Shown: positions 16,165 to 23,935, numbered from the stretch's first letter. The stretch: DNA of 36,190 nucleotides from Acidobacteriota bacterium (GCA_021812285.1 JAKAOH010000013.1:1-36190), one strand, 5' to 3'. Notes: a model not told the origin generated them from the sequence alone. Translations and numbers: made by a program.

Positions 16165-17409
16165 TCAGGCGCGGGCGTTGCGCGCGATGCGCTGGATTCC
16201 GTCGAGCAGGCTTTGGGCGAGTTCCTGGGGCGACATTCCGATCGCTTCGATGCGAAACGCGTCGTTCAGGAACTTGGGAACGGGCGTCGAATCCAGGCGG
16301 ACGACCATCAGAGGGAATTTCCAGTCGATCGCGAGCGTGACGGCAGCGGGCAGTTCGCGTTCCACCCAGGGCGCGCCGAGGCAGGCGCGCGACCAGAACA
16401 GCACGAAATGCGTCATCGTTTCGAGGGCGCGGCCGGTTTCCTGCACGAGGGAATCGGACCCGGCGAGCCGGGCGATATCGTTGCAGGTTTCCACGCCGCT
16501 CGATTGCAGGGCGGAGGAAACGCGGGCGACGAACTGGCGATTCACCGAGCGGTGGGAAAGAAACAGCGAGAAAGGCCAGCGGAAATCGGCGCGAAAACGG
16601 GCGCGGCTTTGCAGGGCTTCGTGGTGCAGCAGTTCGGCGAGATTCGCCAGCCAAATGGGGTTTCCCGGACAACGCTCGGTCCAACGGTCGGAGGAAATTT
16701 CTCCCGCGAGGAAAACGACGTGGCCCAGGCCGCAGCGGGCCGTCGAGGCGAAAATACCCGGCTCGACGCGGTCGCAATCCCCGGCTCCTTTGGGCTCGAT
16801 GAGGCGGGATGTGCCGAGATTGGTGGAAGCGGGCAAATCCTGCCAGGAGCAAAGCTGGGCGGGATTGCCCACGACGATCTCCTCGATGCCGTCCCAGGCG
16901 GGCCTGAGCCATTCGGAAATCATCATTTTCGCGGGCTGACAGACGATCTGGGCCGGGGCTTGCCAGGAATGTTCGGCGTCGGTGGCGTAGACGACGCCGG
17001 CCGTGGTGAACTGGGCCCGCGCGCGGAGGAAACGGGCCGCATATTCGTAGCGTGGGCGGTGACGGCACAATTCGCGGGCGTCGCAATCGGCGAGAATCAG
17101 GACGCCGCCGGAGTCAATCAAATCTTCAATCACCGGCCAATCGATTTTCCACGAGCCGCGGGAATCGGCGAACAGACCTCCCTCGATGTAAATCAGATTG
17201 GGCGCGAATTCGCACAGGAGTTCCTCGGAGACGGCTTCGCGCGCCAGATGCTCTTCCATTTCGCCGGCGACGAGCGCGGGCAAGACGCGATGAGCGGCGA
17301 GGCAATCGTCGGAACGCGAGCGAATCTCGGCGAAAAGTGTTTCGCCGATTCTGCCGCCATGGCCAGCGGCGGACGGGCGGCTCTGAAGATAGAGCGTGCG
17401 CAAGGACAT
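16165..17409 (-). CDS. TIR-domain protein with an amidotransferase-like N-terminal domain
   Basis: 414 aa from ATG 17409 (MSLRTLYLQ); an open frame reaches 17532 but the extra part overlaps the divergent promoter region. Residues 1-265 look like a class I glutamine-amidotransferase or ThuA-type fold (IYIEGGLFADSRG, IEDLIDSGGVLILADCDARE, and the closing GLGHVVFLAGEISSDRW...NPIWLANLAELL). Residues 278-414 are a TIR domain: FSLFLSHRS at its start, HFVLFWSRACL, then APWVERELPAAV, whose Glu352 stands where the catalytic Glu of NAD-cleaving TIR proteins (WVxxE in SARM1) is found. A sensor-plus-NADase role, for example in phage defence or stress signalling, is possible but unproven. No CRISPR, Argonaute or ThsA-like partner lies beside it. 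Confidence 0.85.
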   Translation of the reverse strand: MSLRTLYLQSRPSAAGHGGRIGETLFAEIRSRSDDCLAAHRVLPALVAGEMEEHLAREAVSEELLCEFAPNLIYIEGGLFADSRGSWKIDWPVIEDLIDSGGVLILADCDARELCRHRPRYEYAARFLRARAQFTTAGVVYATDAEHSWQAPAQIVCQPAKMMISEWLRPAWDGIEEIVVGNPAQLCSWQDLPASTNLGTSRLIEPKGAGDCDRVEPGIFASTARCGLGHVVFLAGEISSDRWTERCPGNPIWLANLAELLHHEALQSRARFRADFRWPFSLFLSHRSVNRQFVARVSSALQSSGVETCNDIARLAGSDSLVQETGRALETMTHFVLFWSRACLGAPWVERELPAAVTLAIDWKFPLMVVRLDSTPVPKFLNDAFRIEAIGMSPQELAQSLLDGIQRIARNARA

Positions 17410-17525
17410 AGATGTGGAAGGGAGATCCCAGACTACCACCGGCCGCAATGGGCCACAATACGCCGCGCGAGTCCGCGTGCCTTGAATGCAACCGACCGCC
17501 GCGCGTGACGCCGTGGAGAAATCCG

Positions 17526-17554
17526 TTGACACATTCCGCGGGGTTCCATAGCAT
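17526..17554 (+). promoter_or_regulatory. Sigma-70 promoter of the glycosidase gene
   Basis: Perfect -35 TTGACA (17526-17531), 17-nt spacer, -10 TAGCAT (17549-17554, four of six consensus bases). Start of transcription would be near 17561, giving a leader of about 25 nt with GGAGAGG just before ATG 17586. Confidence 0.7.
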
Positions 17555-17585
17555 CGCCAGCCCGATGGTCTGGCTCGGAGAGGAT

Positions 17586-20204
17586 ATGCGAAGAACAGTG
17601 CAGCATGGTGTGAAACTGGCGGGTGCGTGTGTACTCCTAGTAGCGGCGTTCGTGCCGACGTGCGGGGCGCAGCAAGGCGCGGCGCACGCGCCGGCCGGCG
17701 TGCCGCGATTCGAATTGCCGAAAAGCGGAGCGGAATTGCGTTCGGCGGCGCTGGCGAATCTGTATTTCGACGCGACCGGGCGGAGATCGGCGGTGCTTGG
17801 CTGGCGCAGCGGGCGATTCGAAGCGTGGATCTATCCGATCAAGGTGCTGCAGGATTTTCACCTGGAATTTCAAACGGAGGGCGCGCTGCGGCCGACCGAA
17901 GGCGACGGCCTCGTGGCGCAGGTGGTCACGCGACCGGAATCCACGACGCTGGTTTACGCCGATCCGTCGTTTACGGTGCGGGAAACGATTTTCGCGCCCG
18001 ACGACGAGCCGGCTATCGTGCTGCTGTTCGACGTGGACACGGCGAAACCGCTGACGATCAAAGTACTATTCGCTCCCGATTTTCAGCCGATGTGGCCGGC
18101 GAGTTTCGGCGGGCAATACAGCTATTGGGTGAACCGCGACAAGGCGTTCGCGCTCACCGACGCGACGAACCTGCCGACCGCGCTCGTCGGGTCGCCGGCG
18201 GCGTCGGCCTATACGCAGTTCGTCGGCCACCGGCTGGCGAGCGGCGAGACGGAATTCGATATGCACGTGACGCCGGGCGAGGCGCGCGCTTCGCTTTTCC
18301 CCGTGGTGATGGCGCTCGGAATGAAAAACCTCGAGCAGGCGGAAGGCGTTTACGGCAGGGTGCTGCGCGAGCTTCCCGCGTTGTATCGGGCTCGTGTGGA
18401 CGACGCGCGAAATTTTCTGGCGCGCACCACGCAAATCGAGACACCAGACCGGAAATGGAATCGCGCCTGGCTATGGGCGAAGCTCGCGCTGAATGCGGGC
18501 TGGGTGTGCCATCCGGGCATGGGCTGCGGGATGGTGGCCGGCTACGCGCCATCGGGCGCGAGCCAGCGGCCGGGATTCGACTGGTGGTTCGGCGGCGACG
18601 CGCTGATGAACGGATGGGCGCTCGAGGATTATGGAGACCTGACGGGCGCGCAACAGGCGCTGCGCTTCCTGAAACAGCACCAGCGCGGCGACGGCAAAAT
18701 GATGCACGAGATGACGCAGAGCGTCGGGCTGGTGGATTGGTTCGGCAAATACGATTTTGCTTACTACCACGCGGATACGACGCCGATGTATCTCTACGCG
18801 CTCGATCGGTACTGGCGGCGAAGCGGCAACCGCGAATTTCTCACGGAATTCTGGCCTTCGGCGCAAAAGGCCTACGCGTATTGCCTTTCGACGCTCGATC
18901 CCGACGGGCTGATGAACAATACGAAGGCCGGGCTGGCGGCCGTGGAAGTGGGCGTGCTGCGCGACAAGGTGGTGAAGGACGTTTACCTCGAAGGCTTCTG
19001 GCTGGCCGCGCTCAACTCGATGCACGATCTGGCCACGGCGATGGGAGACTCGCAACTCGCCGCCGATGCTTCCACGCGGCTTGCGCGAGCGGAGCATTCG
19101 ATCGCGACGCAGTGGTGGAACGCGAAAAGCGACCGGCTCGTTTTTGGGCTGACGGCGAGCGGGAAACAGGCGGCGTTCGATGGGAGTTGGCCGGCGGTGC
19201 TGCTCGCGCTGGAGCCGCAGGCGATTGGGGCGCGGAAGGCTTTCAAGGCGACCGCGGCATTCGCGCGGCCCGATTTGGCCACCGATTGGGGCTCGCGCTG
19301 GCTTTCGAATGAAAATCCGCTCTACGATTCCGTCAGTTACAACAATGGCAGCGTGTGGCCGTTCATCAGCGGATTGGTGGCGCTGGCGCAATATCGCAAC
19401 GAGCAGCCGCTTGCGGGCTTCGCCACATGGAGTGCGATCGCTCAACTCACCGGAATCGAAACACCCGGCGCTCTGCCCGAGCAGATGACCGGCGATCGGT
19501 ACATTCCGCAATCGCGCGCGGTGCCACACCAGCTGTTCTCGTCCATGGGCGTCGTCGTTCCGCTGGCGCGGGGAATTCTGGGGCTCAGCCCCGACGCGCC
19601 GCGGGATGAACTCACGTTTCGGCCAGCGCTGCCGGCGCAGTGGCCATGGGTGCGATTCGAAAACGTCGCGTTCGGAACGCACCTTCTAAGCGGGGAAATC
19701 AGCCAGGCGGACACGGAGATGAATTTACGTATCGAGGACAATTTGCCGAGGCCGCTCAATGTGCATTTCTCGCCGGCTTTGCCGTGGGGCGCGCGGGTGA
19801 CTCGAGTTACCGTAAATGGGATACCGGTTGCGTTCCGCCAACGGGATTCGAGCGCGCTCTCGATCGTCTCCGTCCGTTTCCGGTTTGAGCGCAAGGCCGA
19901 CGTCGCCGTCGATTACACGGGCGGAATCGCGATTGTCCCTCCGGTGCCGCATCCGCAGCCCGGTGCTCGCTCCGTGCAGCTGAAGATTTTGAGCGTCGAA
20001 CAGCAAATCGCCGGGAACCATGGCGTGATTACACTGACTGTGGCGGGACGCGGCGGCAGGCGCTACGCGCTCGACGCAATCACGCCGTTGCGGTCGGTAT
20101 CGGCCGACGGAGCGGTCGTCGAGCGGACGGCGCAAGGAATTCGTCTGGGACTGTCGTTCGGGGGTTCCGGATATGTCGAGCGAAAGATCGAATTGCACTT
20201 CTGA
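17586..20204 (+). CDS. Secreted six-hairpin glycosidase (glycogen-debranching/glucosidase-like)
   Basis: 872 aa from ATG 17586, with GGAGAGG upstream and a signal peptide (GVKLAGACVLLVAAFVPTCGA). The open frame begins earlier (17412), but the promoter falls inside that part. An N-terminal beta-rich domain is followed by an alpha/alpha toroid: FDWWFGGDALMNGWALEDYGD at about 330, MMHEMTQSVGLVDWFGKYDF, ADTTPMYLYALDRYW, then YNNGSVWPFISGLVALAQY at about 584 and a C-terminal beta domain from PDAPRDELTFRPALPAQW on. The order matches the catalytic domain of amylo-alpha-1,6-glucosidase and related GH families. It likely cleaves an alpha-glucan or similar oligosaccharide in the periplasm or outside. 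Exact family and substrate not resolved. No transport genes are adjacent. Confidence 0.85.
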   Translation: MRRTVQHGVKLAGACVLLVAAFVPTCGAQQGAAHAPAGVPRFELPKSGAELRSAALANLYFDATGRRSAVLGWRSGRFEAWIYPIKVLQDFHLEFQTEGALRPTEGDGLVAQVVTRPESTTLVYADPSFTVRETIFAPDDEPAIVLLFDVDTAKPLTIKVLFAPDFQPMWPASFGGQYSYWVNRDKAFALTDATNLPTALVGSPAASAYTQFVGHRLASGETEFDMHVTPGEARASLFPVVMALGMKNLEQAEGVYGRVLRELPALYRARVDDARNFLARTTQIETPDRKWNRAWLWAKLALNAGWVCHPGMGCGMVAGYAPSGASQRPGFDWWFGGDALMNGWALEDYGDLTGAQQALRFLKQHQRGDGKMMHEMTQSVGLVDWFGKYDFAYYHADTTPMYLYALDRYWRRSGNREFLTEFWPSAQKAYAYCLSTLDPDGLMNNTKAGLAAVEVGVLRDKVVKDVYLEGFWLAALNSMHDLATAMGDSQLAADASTRLARAEHSIATQWWNAKSDRLVFGLTASGKQAAFDGSWPAVLLALEPQAIGARKAFKATAAFARPDLATDWGSRWLSNENPLYDSVSYNNGSVWPFISGLVALAQYRNEQPLAGFATWSAIAQLTGIETPGALPEQMTGDRYIPQSRAVPHQLFSSMGVVVPLARGILGLSPDAPRDELTFRPALPAQWPWVRFENVAFGTHLLSGEISQADTEMNLRIEDNLPRPLNVHFSPALPWGARVTRVTVNGIPVAFRQRDSSALSIVSVRFRFERKADVAVDYTGGIAIVPPVPHPQPGARSVQLKILSVEQQIAGNHGVITLTVAGRGGRRYALDAITPLRSVSADGAVVERTAQGIRLGLSFGGSGYVERKIELHF

Positions 20205-20400
20205 TCGGGTTTGGCGCCGCGTTGCCCTATGCGGATTACTCTTTGCCGTGCCGCTGGCGAGGATGATGATTGATTTTCAGGGCCGAGCCAAGTCGCTTTT
20301 GCTTGCCTCTCCAGGAATCTTCGCCACTGGAACGCAGTGCAATCTTGGCGGGAACCGAATTCGAACGGAGCAGGGAATCACCCCACCGCAAAGAGAATTC

Positions 20401-20475
20401 TGGTTCCGGGGCCTGGACTCGAACCAGGATAACCAGATCCAAAGTCTGGTGGCCTACCGGTTAGCCGACCCCGGA
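20401..20475 (-). tRNA. tRNA-Gln (anticodon UUG)
   Basis: 75 nt with an encoded CCA end. Acceptor TCCGGGG pairs with CCCCGGA, followed by discriminator A and CCA. U8-C9 is the same unusual pair as in E. coli tRNA-Gln. Anticodon stem CCAGA/TCTGG encloses loop CTTTGGA (anticodon TTG). T-arm CCTGG-TTCGAGT-CCAGG is perfect. It is the last host gene before the phage region, but its 3' end faces away from the phage genes. Confidence 0.96.
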
Positions 20476-20581
20476 ACGGCAAAGCGCGGAAAGCTGCGCG
20501 CGGCGGATCGGCCGTGGTGATCTCGCCAGGCCAATCGGACCGGTGTTCATCATACCGAAAGAAACGAACTTGCGGCCAGAG

Positions 20582-20597
20582 ACGATACCCGTATCGT
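20582..20597. promoter_or_regulatory. Operator-like inverted repeat
   Basis: ACGATAC-CC-GTATCGT, a perfect 7-bp inverted repeat with a 2-nt centre, about 107 nt upstream of the tRNA-Gln 5' end on the tRNA's strand. A binding protein is not known. Confidence 0.35.
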
Positions 20598-20788
20598 TCG
20601 TTGCGCCCGGCAAGAGAGGGCGGGAGCAACGATCAGCCCTGCGGTTTTTTCGGCGCGGGACGGGCGAACCGGAAGGGCTGCTTTGCCCCAGCGGCGGTCT
20701 AACGAAATGGCATGGGCGGAATGCGTCTTCCCCGTCACGCTTTTGCCCTGTTGCATGCAAACAGCCCGAAAATAGCCGCCGCCAAGGC

Positions 20789-20819
20789 AAAAATCACCCC
20801 GTCCTTCCGCAGGAAGGGG
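20789..20819 (-). terminator. Candidate terminator after the 20926-21448 gene pair
   Basis: On the minus strand, stem CCTTCC-TGC-GGAAGG (20817-20803) is followed after 9 nt by TTTTT (20793-20789). It stands about 110 nt beyond the stop of the minus-strand pair. The distance between stem and T-run makes it only moderately convincing. Confidence 0.4.
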
Positions 20820-20925
20820 CTTCGATTGGATTGTGCCTCACCCGGACAAGGCTGCGCCGCGGCCCCACTACAAAGGATTCCCTGCCTGCCAGAAACGAAT
20901 GGAGTGCCGCGCCGCGGGTTACCTC

Positions 20926-21129
20926 TCAGTGAATGCGAACATCGAGTTCGGCCGCCAACGGGCCTTCTTCAACCTCCCCACCTTGGAGCAGACATTCCCG
21001 AATCTGACGCTTTTTCTCTTCCCATAGATGGGACCACAGGATGGCCTTCTTTTTAAGAATGCGCTCTTCGGCGAGGTCGGCCTGAGTGACGCGCCTCGTC
21101 TTTCTGGGAAACTGCAGGACGCTGTTCAT
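20926..21129 (-). CDS. Small charged protein of unknown function
   Basis: 67 aa from ATG 21129, with GAGGGGG upstream. It is rich in Lys/Glu/Arg in the centre (EERILKKKAILWSHLWEEKKRQIRECLLQGG) and acidic at the end (ELDVRIH). No family recognised. The gene overlaps the end of the RHH-like gene by 77 nt in another frame. A larger overlap than elsewhere lowers confidence, but the ribosome site and the helix-like pattern are good. Confidence 0.5.
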   Translation of the reverse strand: MNSVLQFPRKTRRVTQADLAEERILKKKAILWSHLWEEKKRQIRECLLQGGEVEEGPLAAELDVRIH

Positions 21130-21448
21130 GGGCCCCCTCGTGGGGCCGTTCTGCCAGCTGGCTCGCGATACGGGCAAAATCTTCGGCCGGAATAGTTACT
21201 TCATGATAAATACCGCGACTGCTCTTGCGCCGGCCTACACGGCTGCCTTTGCTCCGGTCGGCGGGACGCGCCGCCCACTCGATCAGCGTCTGGGAATCTC
21301 CCGCCCGGCGGATCTGCTTCATCGCCCAAGCGAGGAGGCGCTCGGAAAGATTGCTGGTTGTGCGGCCTTCAGAGCGGGCTTGGTCCTGCAGTTCCCGTTT
21401 CAGCTCGGGGGGAGCCATGACGCCGATATTAACCCGGTGTTCACCCAT
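21053..21448 (-). CDS. Ribbon-helix-helix-like DNA-binding protein
   Basis: 131 aa from ATG 21448 (MGEHRVNIGVMAPPELKREL); the frame extends to 21505 but that part overlaps a palindromic promoter-like site. The first 50 residues have a strand, helix, turn, helix pattern (VNIGVMAPPELKRELQDQAR, then TTSNLSERLLAWAMKQ) typical of CopG/Arc-type proteins. The C-terminal half is basic and low in structure. It could be a phage or plasmid-type regulator acting on the palindrome at 21500-21513, 52 nt upstream of its start. Function inferred. Confidence 0.6.
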   Translation of the reverse strand: MGEHRVNIGVMAPPELKRELQDQARSEGRTTSNLSERLLAWAMKQIRRAGDSQTLIEWAARPADRSKGSRVGRRKSSRGIYHEVTIPAEDFARIASQLAERPHEGAHEQRPAVSQKDEARHSGRPRRRAHS

Positions 21449-21496
21449 AAAGGTCCGCCCAAACTCTACCGGAAGTGGCCAGGATAAAAAACCTGC

Positions 21497-21519
21497 TTGA
21501 CACATTAATGTGTTTATAT
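21497..21519. promoter_or_regulatory. Palindromic operator at a promoter-like site
   Basis: A perfect 14-bp palindrome ACACATTAATGTGT (21500-21513) overlaps TTGACA (21497-21502, plus strand) and abuts TATAAA read on the minus strand (21519-21514). It lies between the divergent RHH-like gene (minus) and the small membrane protein gene (plus). Neither strand has a full, well-spaced -35/-10 pair, so the promoter call is weak, but the palindrome itself is plain. Confidence 0.5.
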
Positions 21520-21627
21520 GGCATTAGTGATATGCACGGATGGTTATTAATGACTTGACTATAAACCTCACGTATGCATCGTTCCGGCACCATTTTTATC
21601 CCTGCCACAACCGAAAGGTGGCACGCC

Positions 21628-21870
21628 ATGAAGCCAGCATCCGTTCAAGAGTCTTCCTCCTGCGGTTCCGCAACTTTGCCGTACCGCTTCCACCACGCCC
21701 CCTCTTCCTCTCCCGGACTTGGTTCCAGGGAAGCGGCGGAGTCGGAGCCCGTCGTGCAGACCGTTTACCTACTGGCGCTGGTGGTCCTGTGGATAGTCAT
21801 CGTGTACCTGGAGCTGTGGCCGGCGCTAAGCGTTGCGTGGATGCGGGCGGCCAGGCAAGTGTCTCGCTGA
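21628..21870 (+). CDS. Small single-pass membrane protein
   Basis: 80 aa from ATG 21628, with AAAGGTGG 7-14 nt upstream. A Ser/Pro/Gly-rich N-terminal half is followed by one strong transmembrane helix (VYLLALVVLWIVIVYLELW) and a short basic tail (WMRAARQVSR). It is the first gene of the plus-strand early block. Role unknown. Confidence 0.5.
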   Translation: MKPASVQESSSCGSATLPYRFHHAPSSSPGLGSREAAESEPVVQTVYLLALVVLWIVIVYLELWPALSVAWMRAARQVSR

Positions 21871-21903
21871 TTGCTGGAAACAAGCCGAATACGAGGTGCT
21901 CTC

Positions 21904-22263
21904 ATGTTTGTAAGCGAACCTTCGATGTTGCGCTGTTCCTTTTGTGGGGGCGAAGTGCAAGAACGAAGCGAATGGGGTGTGCGTTGGTTCGAGTGCAACT
22001 CCTGCGGTTCCCCGAAGCGGATGACGATTCCTCAGCCCGGCCCTTACCGGAATGTCCGCGTGCCTCGCGTCAACGCCATGGTTTCCCTGTCGGATCAGCC
22101 CGGCGCTTCTGGAGTGCGTCGAAGGTGCCGATTCCCTCGCTGGATGCGGGGCGTTCCCGGCGCACCTTCAGGGTCTCGGCGTGGTTCGCAGGCGACTTCG
22201 CCCGGCACAGGCGTGCATCAGAGCCTGCGTCCAATCTCGGGGGAAATGAGGTGGCGCCAATGA
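21904..22263 (+). CDS. Zinc-ribbon protein of phage type
   Basis: 119 aa from ATG 21904. Near the N-terminus two CxxC pairs (CSFC and CNSC, 17 residues apart) form a zinc ribbon. The remainder is Arg/Pro/Gly/Ser-rich and appears disordered. The stop overlaps the next start (ATGA at 22260), so the frame is supported by coupling. Could bind nucleic acid; otherwise unknown. Confidence 0.6.
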   Translation: MFVSEPSMLRCSFCGGEVQERSEWGVRWFECNSCGSPKRMTIPQPGPYRNVRVPRVNAMVSLSDQPGASGVRRRCRFPRWMRGVPGAPSGSRRGSQATSPGTGVHQSLRPISGEMRWRQ

Positions 22264-22883
22264 ACGGTTTCGTGAAATTACGCCGGGGCTTGGCGGAACA
22301 CGTTCGCTCTGGCCGGATGAACCTGAGCGAACACGGAGCCTTCACTCTTCTTCTTCAATTGTCTGATTATTCGACGGGACGTTGGCATGGCACGCAGCGT
22401 TCCTTCGCGCTTGCGGCGGGAATCAGTTCGGGATCGGCTTGGAAGCTGCTTACTTCACTCGAACGGAAAGGATATCTGAGGTGGAATCGCGCCTGCGGGT
22501 TTGTGGAAATTCCGAAATTTTCTGTGGAGAACGCGCGGCAAAAGCCTGTGCAAAATTCAGTGGAAACGCCCACCGTCCATGGTTGCCATGGTCAACCGGT
22601 TAACCGCATTGGTCGTTCCGCTGACCAGCTTAAAAGAAATATAAGAAATCCTTGGAAAAGGCGGTCCGCGGTGAATGTTTCTTCTGAAGGCCGCGTACTT
22701 CCGTCCGGGTGTTCGGAAAGGCCTGACTGCGAGGAAATACCCCTGCGGAATCAGATCGCTCTTTCCATACACGATCTTGCTCAAAGGAAATCGGTATCGC
22801 GGGCCTTCCATCCGCCGCTGCCCACGCGTGTGCGTTCTGGGCCAGCAGTTCTGCCTTTCTTTCCGAGACGGAATCCGCCGTGA
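22260..22883 (+). CDS. Winged-helix protein, possibly phage replication initiator
   Basis: 207 aa. ATG 22260 overlaps the stop of the zinc-ribbon gene. Residues of about 1-90 form a winged-helix-like unit (FVKLRRGLAEHVRSG, LSEHGAFTLLLQLSDYSTGRWHG, then FALAAGISSGSAWKLLTSLERKGYLRW), the type found in phage replisome organisers and plasmid Rep proteins. The C-terminal half is Pro/Arg/Ser-rich without a recognised domain. Its place in the early block fits replication, but no helicase or primase is seen. Confidence 0.6.
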   Translation: MNGFVKLRRGLAEHVRSGRMNLSEHGAFTLLLQLSDYSTGRWHGTQRSFALAAGISSGSAWKLLTSLERKGYLRWNRACGFVEIPKFSVENARQKPVQNSVETPTVHGCHGQPVNRIGRSADQLKRNIRNPWKRRSAVNVSSEGRVLPSGCSERPDCEEIPLRNQIALSIHDLAQRKSVSRAFHPPLPTRVRSGPAVLPFFPRRNPP

Positions 22884-22954
22884 AAAGCACGTATCGGAAG
22901 GTTCGTTCCAAGCCCTTTCGAAGGATGAGTGAAGAGGAATGGCGTGGTCGGTGA
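22880..22954 (+). CDS. Possible 24-aa basic peptide
   Basis: GTG 22880 overlaps the stop of the winged-helix gene (GTGA). The frame encodes MKSTYRKVRSK-type basic sequence ending EEEWRGR. Only the coupling supports it; it also overlaps the start of the next gene by 26 nt. Confidence 0.3.
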   Translation: MKSTYRKVRSKPFRRMSEEEWRGR

Positions 22955-23534
22955 AGACCCTCAGGTGAACGACGGAGAAAGTGACTCGGTGAGCGCGCTT
23001 TGCAGTAAATCGATCTGGGCGATAGTGAGCGACAAGCCGCACGGTTCGCGTCTAAAGTACATGAGCGGCTGCCGGTGCTTGGCTTGTCGCGTGGCCAATG
23101 CGCGCTACGAGGGCTGGAGAGTTCACGCCCGCCAAGAGGGCGACTGGAACGGGGTCATTCCCGCCGGCCGCGCGCGGCGTCATCTGAAATTGCTTTCTCG
23201 CGTCGGAATCGGCCGTCGGACGGTGGCGGAAATTTCCGGTGTACCGCAGTCTCTCGTTCACCAGATCAAGACGGGGCGGCGCCGGCGCATTCGCGCCAGA
23301 ACCGAACGCCGTATTTTCCTAGTAACCGGGAAGGCGATGAATGAGGCTCGCCTGGTCCGCGCTGATTCGACTTGGCGCATGATTGGGCGCCTGGTTGAGG
23401 ATGGATTTTCGAAGGCGGAAATCGCCCGGCGTCTTGGGTTTCGTTTCCCGGGTCTCCAGATCAGGCGAACGCGTGTACGCGCGCGCACCGCCGTCCGCGT
23501 CGCACGGTTTTACCGCCGGATCATGGTTGCTTGA
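22929..23534 (+). CDS. HTH protein with a GCRCxxC element, actinophage-like
   Basis: 201 aa from GTG 22929, with GAAGGA upstream; GTG at 22965 or 22989 are other possible starts. It contains HGSRLKYMSGCRCLACRVANARYE, the HGxxxxYxxGCRCxxCxxAxxxY element that I know from small DNA-binding proteins of actinobacteriophages. It continues with an HTH (IGRRTVAEISGVPQSLVHQIKTG) and a second HTH (FSKAEIARRLGF). The C-terminus is strongly basic. It is probably a phage regulator. Last gene of the plus-strand block. Confidence 0.7.
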   Translation: MKRNGVVGEDPQVNDGESDSVSALCSKSIWAIVSDKPHGSRLKYMSGCRCLACRVANARYEGWRVHARQEGDWNGVIPAGRARRHLKLLSRVGIGRRTVAEISGVPQSLVHQIKTGRRRRIRARTERRIFLVTGKAMNEARLVRADSTWRMIGRLVEDGFSKAEIARRLGFRFPGLQIRRTRVRARTAVRVARFYRRIMVA

Positions 23535-23568
23535 GGGGAAAGGGAATTGAACCCCCAAAGCGGGCAGG

Positions 23569-23585
23569 TGCTGGAGGTGCCAGCA
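23569..23585. repeat. Hairpin between convergent phage blocks
   Basis: TGCTGG, loop AGGTG, CCAGCA. It stands between the end of the early block (23534) and the end of the late block (23638). There is no T-tract. It may stop transcription from both sides, or be chance. Confidence 0.35.
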
Positions 23586-23637
23586 TACTCGGTGTAGTTG
23601 GTCTCGGGCTGTTCGGGATGCTTCTCGGTTAGTGGAG

Positions 23638-23889
23638 TTATTGTTTACTTCCTGGCAAGGAAGGCTGCCAACTTTTCCAGCCCGCCGCACAAAACGCCGC
23701 TCTCACTTTCTTCGCGCGAGCTGCGGCGTCGTCGATTGCCTTCTTCACGATTTCCTCCACGTCTTCCTGTGCCTCATCGGCGCGGAGCACCTGAATTGTG
23801 TGTACGCTTCGTGTCCCTAATTCGTCCTCGATCGTCACGTAGACGGCCGCGGCCGCCGGATCGAATCTTCGGTTGATTTCTCTCGCCAT
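23638..23889 (-). CDS. Small phage protein of unknown function
   Basis: 83 aa, ATG 23889 with GTGAGGAAG upstream. The N-terminal half has strand-like parts (AAAAVYVTIEDELGTRSVHTIQVLRAD). It is followed by an acidic-to-basic helix (EDVEEIVKKAIDDAAARAKKVRAAF). No family recognised. It is the last gene of the late operon, 46 nt after the fibre gene. Confidence 0.6.
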   Translation of the reverse strand: MAREINRRFDPAAAAVYVTIEDELGTRSVHTIQVLRADEAQEDVEEIVKKAIDDAAARAKKVRAAFCAAGWKSWQPSLPGSKQ

Positions 23890-23935
23890 AGCGCTTCCTC
23901 ACCGCCAGCGGTGAATCTGGCGTCCTCCTCTGTCG

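Larger units (their letters stand above)
20476..20925. other. 450-nt region without a recognised gene
   Basis: Open frames here (for example 20543-20932 plus and 20461-20790 minus) have compositions unlike real proteins (Arg/Ser/Pro-rich, no domain) and are rejected. The region holds an operator-like palindrome (20582-20597) and a hairpin with a T-run (20789-20819), listed separately. A second possible hairpin (AGGGC...GCCCT before TTTTTT at about 20647) faces the plus strand with no gene before it. Confidence 0.5.

Noticed and set aside
20401-20475. tRNA-Gln as the integration site of the prophage
   Set aside because: The 3' end of the tRNA points away from the phage genes, no integrase is present, and no repeat of the 3' end was noticed on the other side. 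The true site may be outside the window.
20543-20932. A 129-codon plus-strand frame between tRNA-Gln and the phage genes
   Set aside because: No ribosome site, no domain, and Arg/Pro/Ser-rich composition. It crosses a palindrome and a hairpin.
23534-23640. tRNA-like T-arm (GGGGGTTCAATTCCC on the minus strand)
   Set aside because: Two wobble pairs in the T-stem, no matching acceptor 5' strand, and no D-arm. Not a tRNA; perhaps chance or a remnant.
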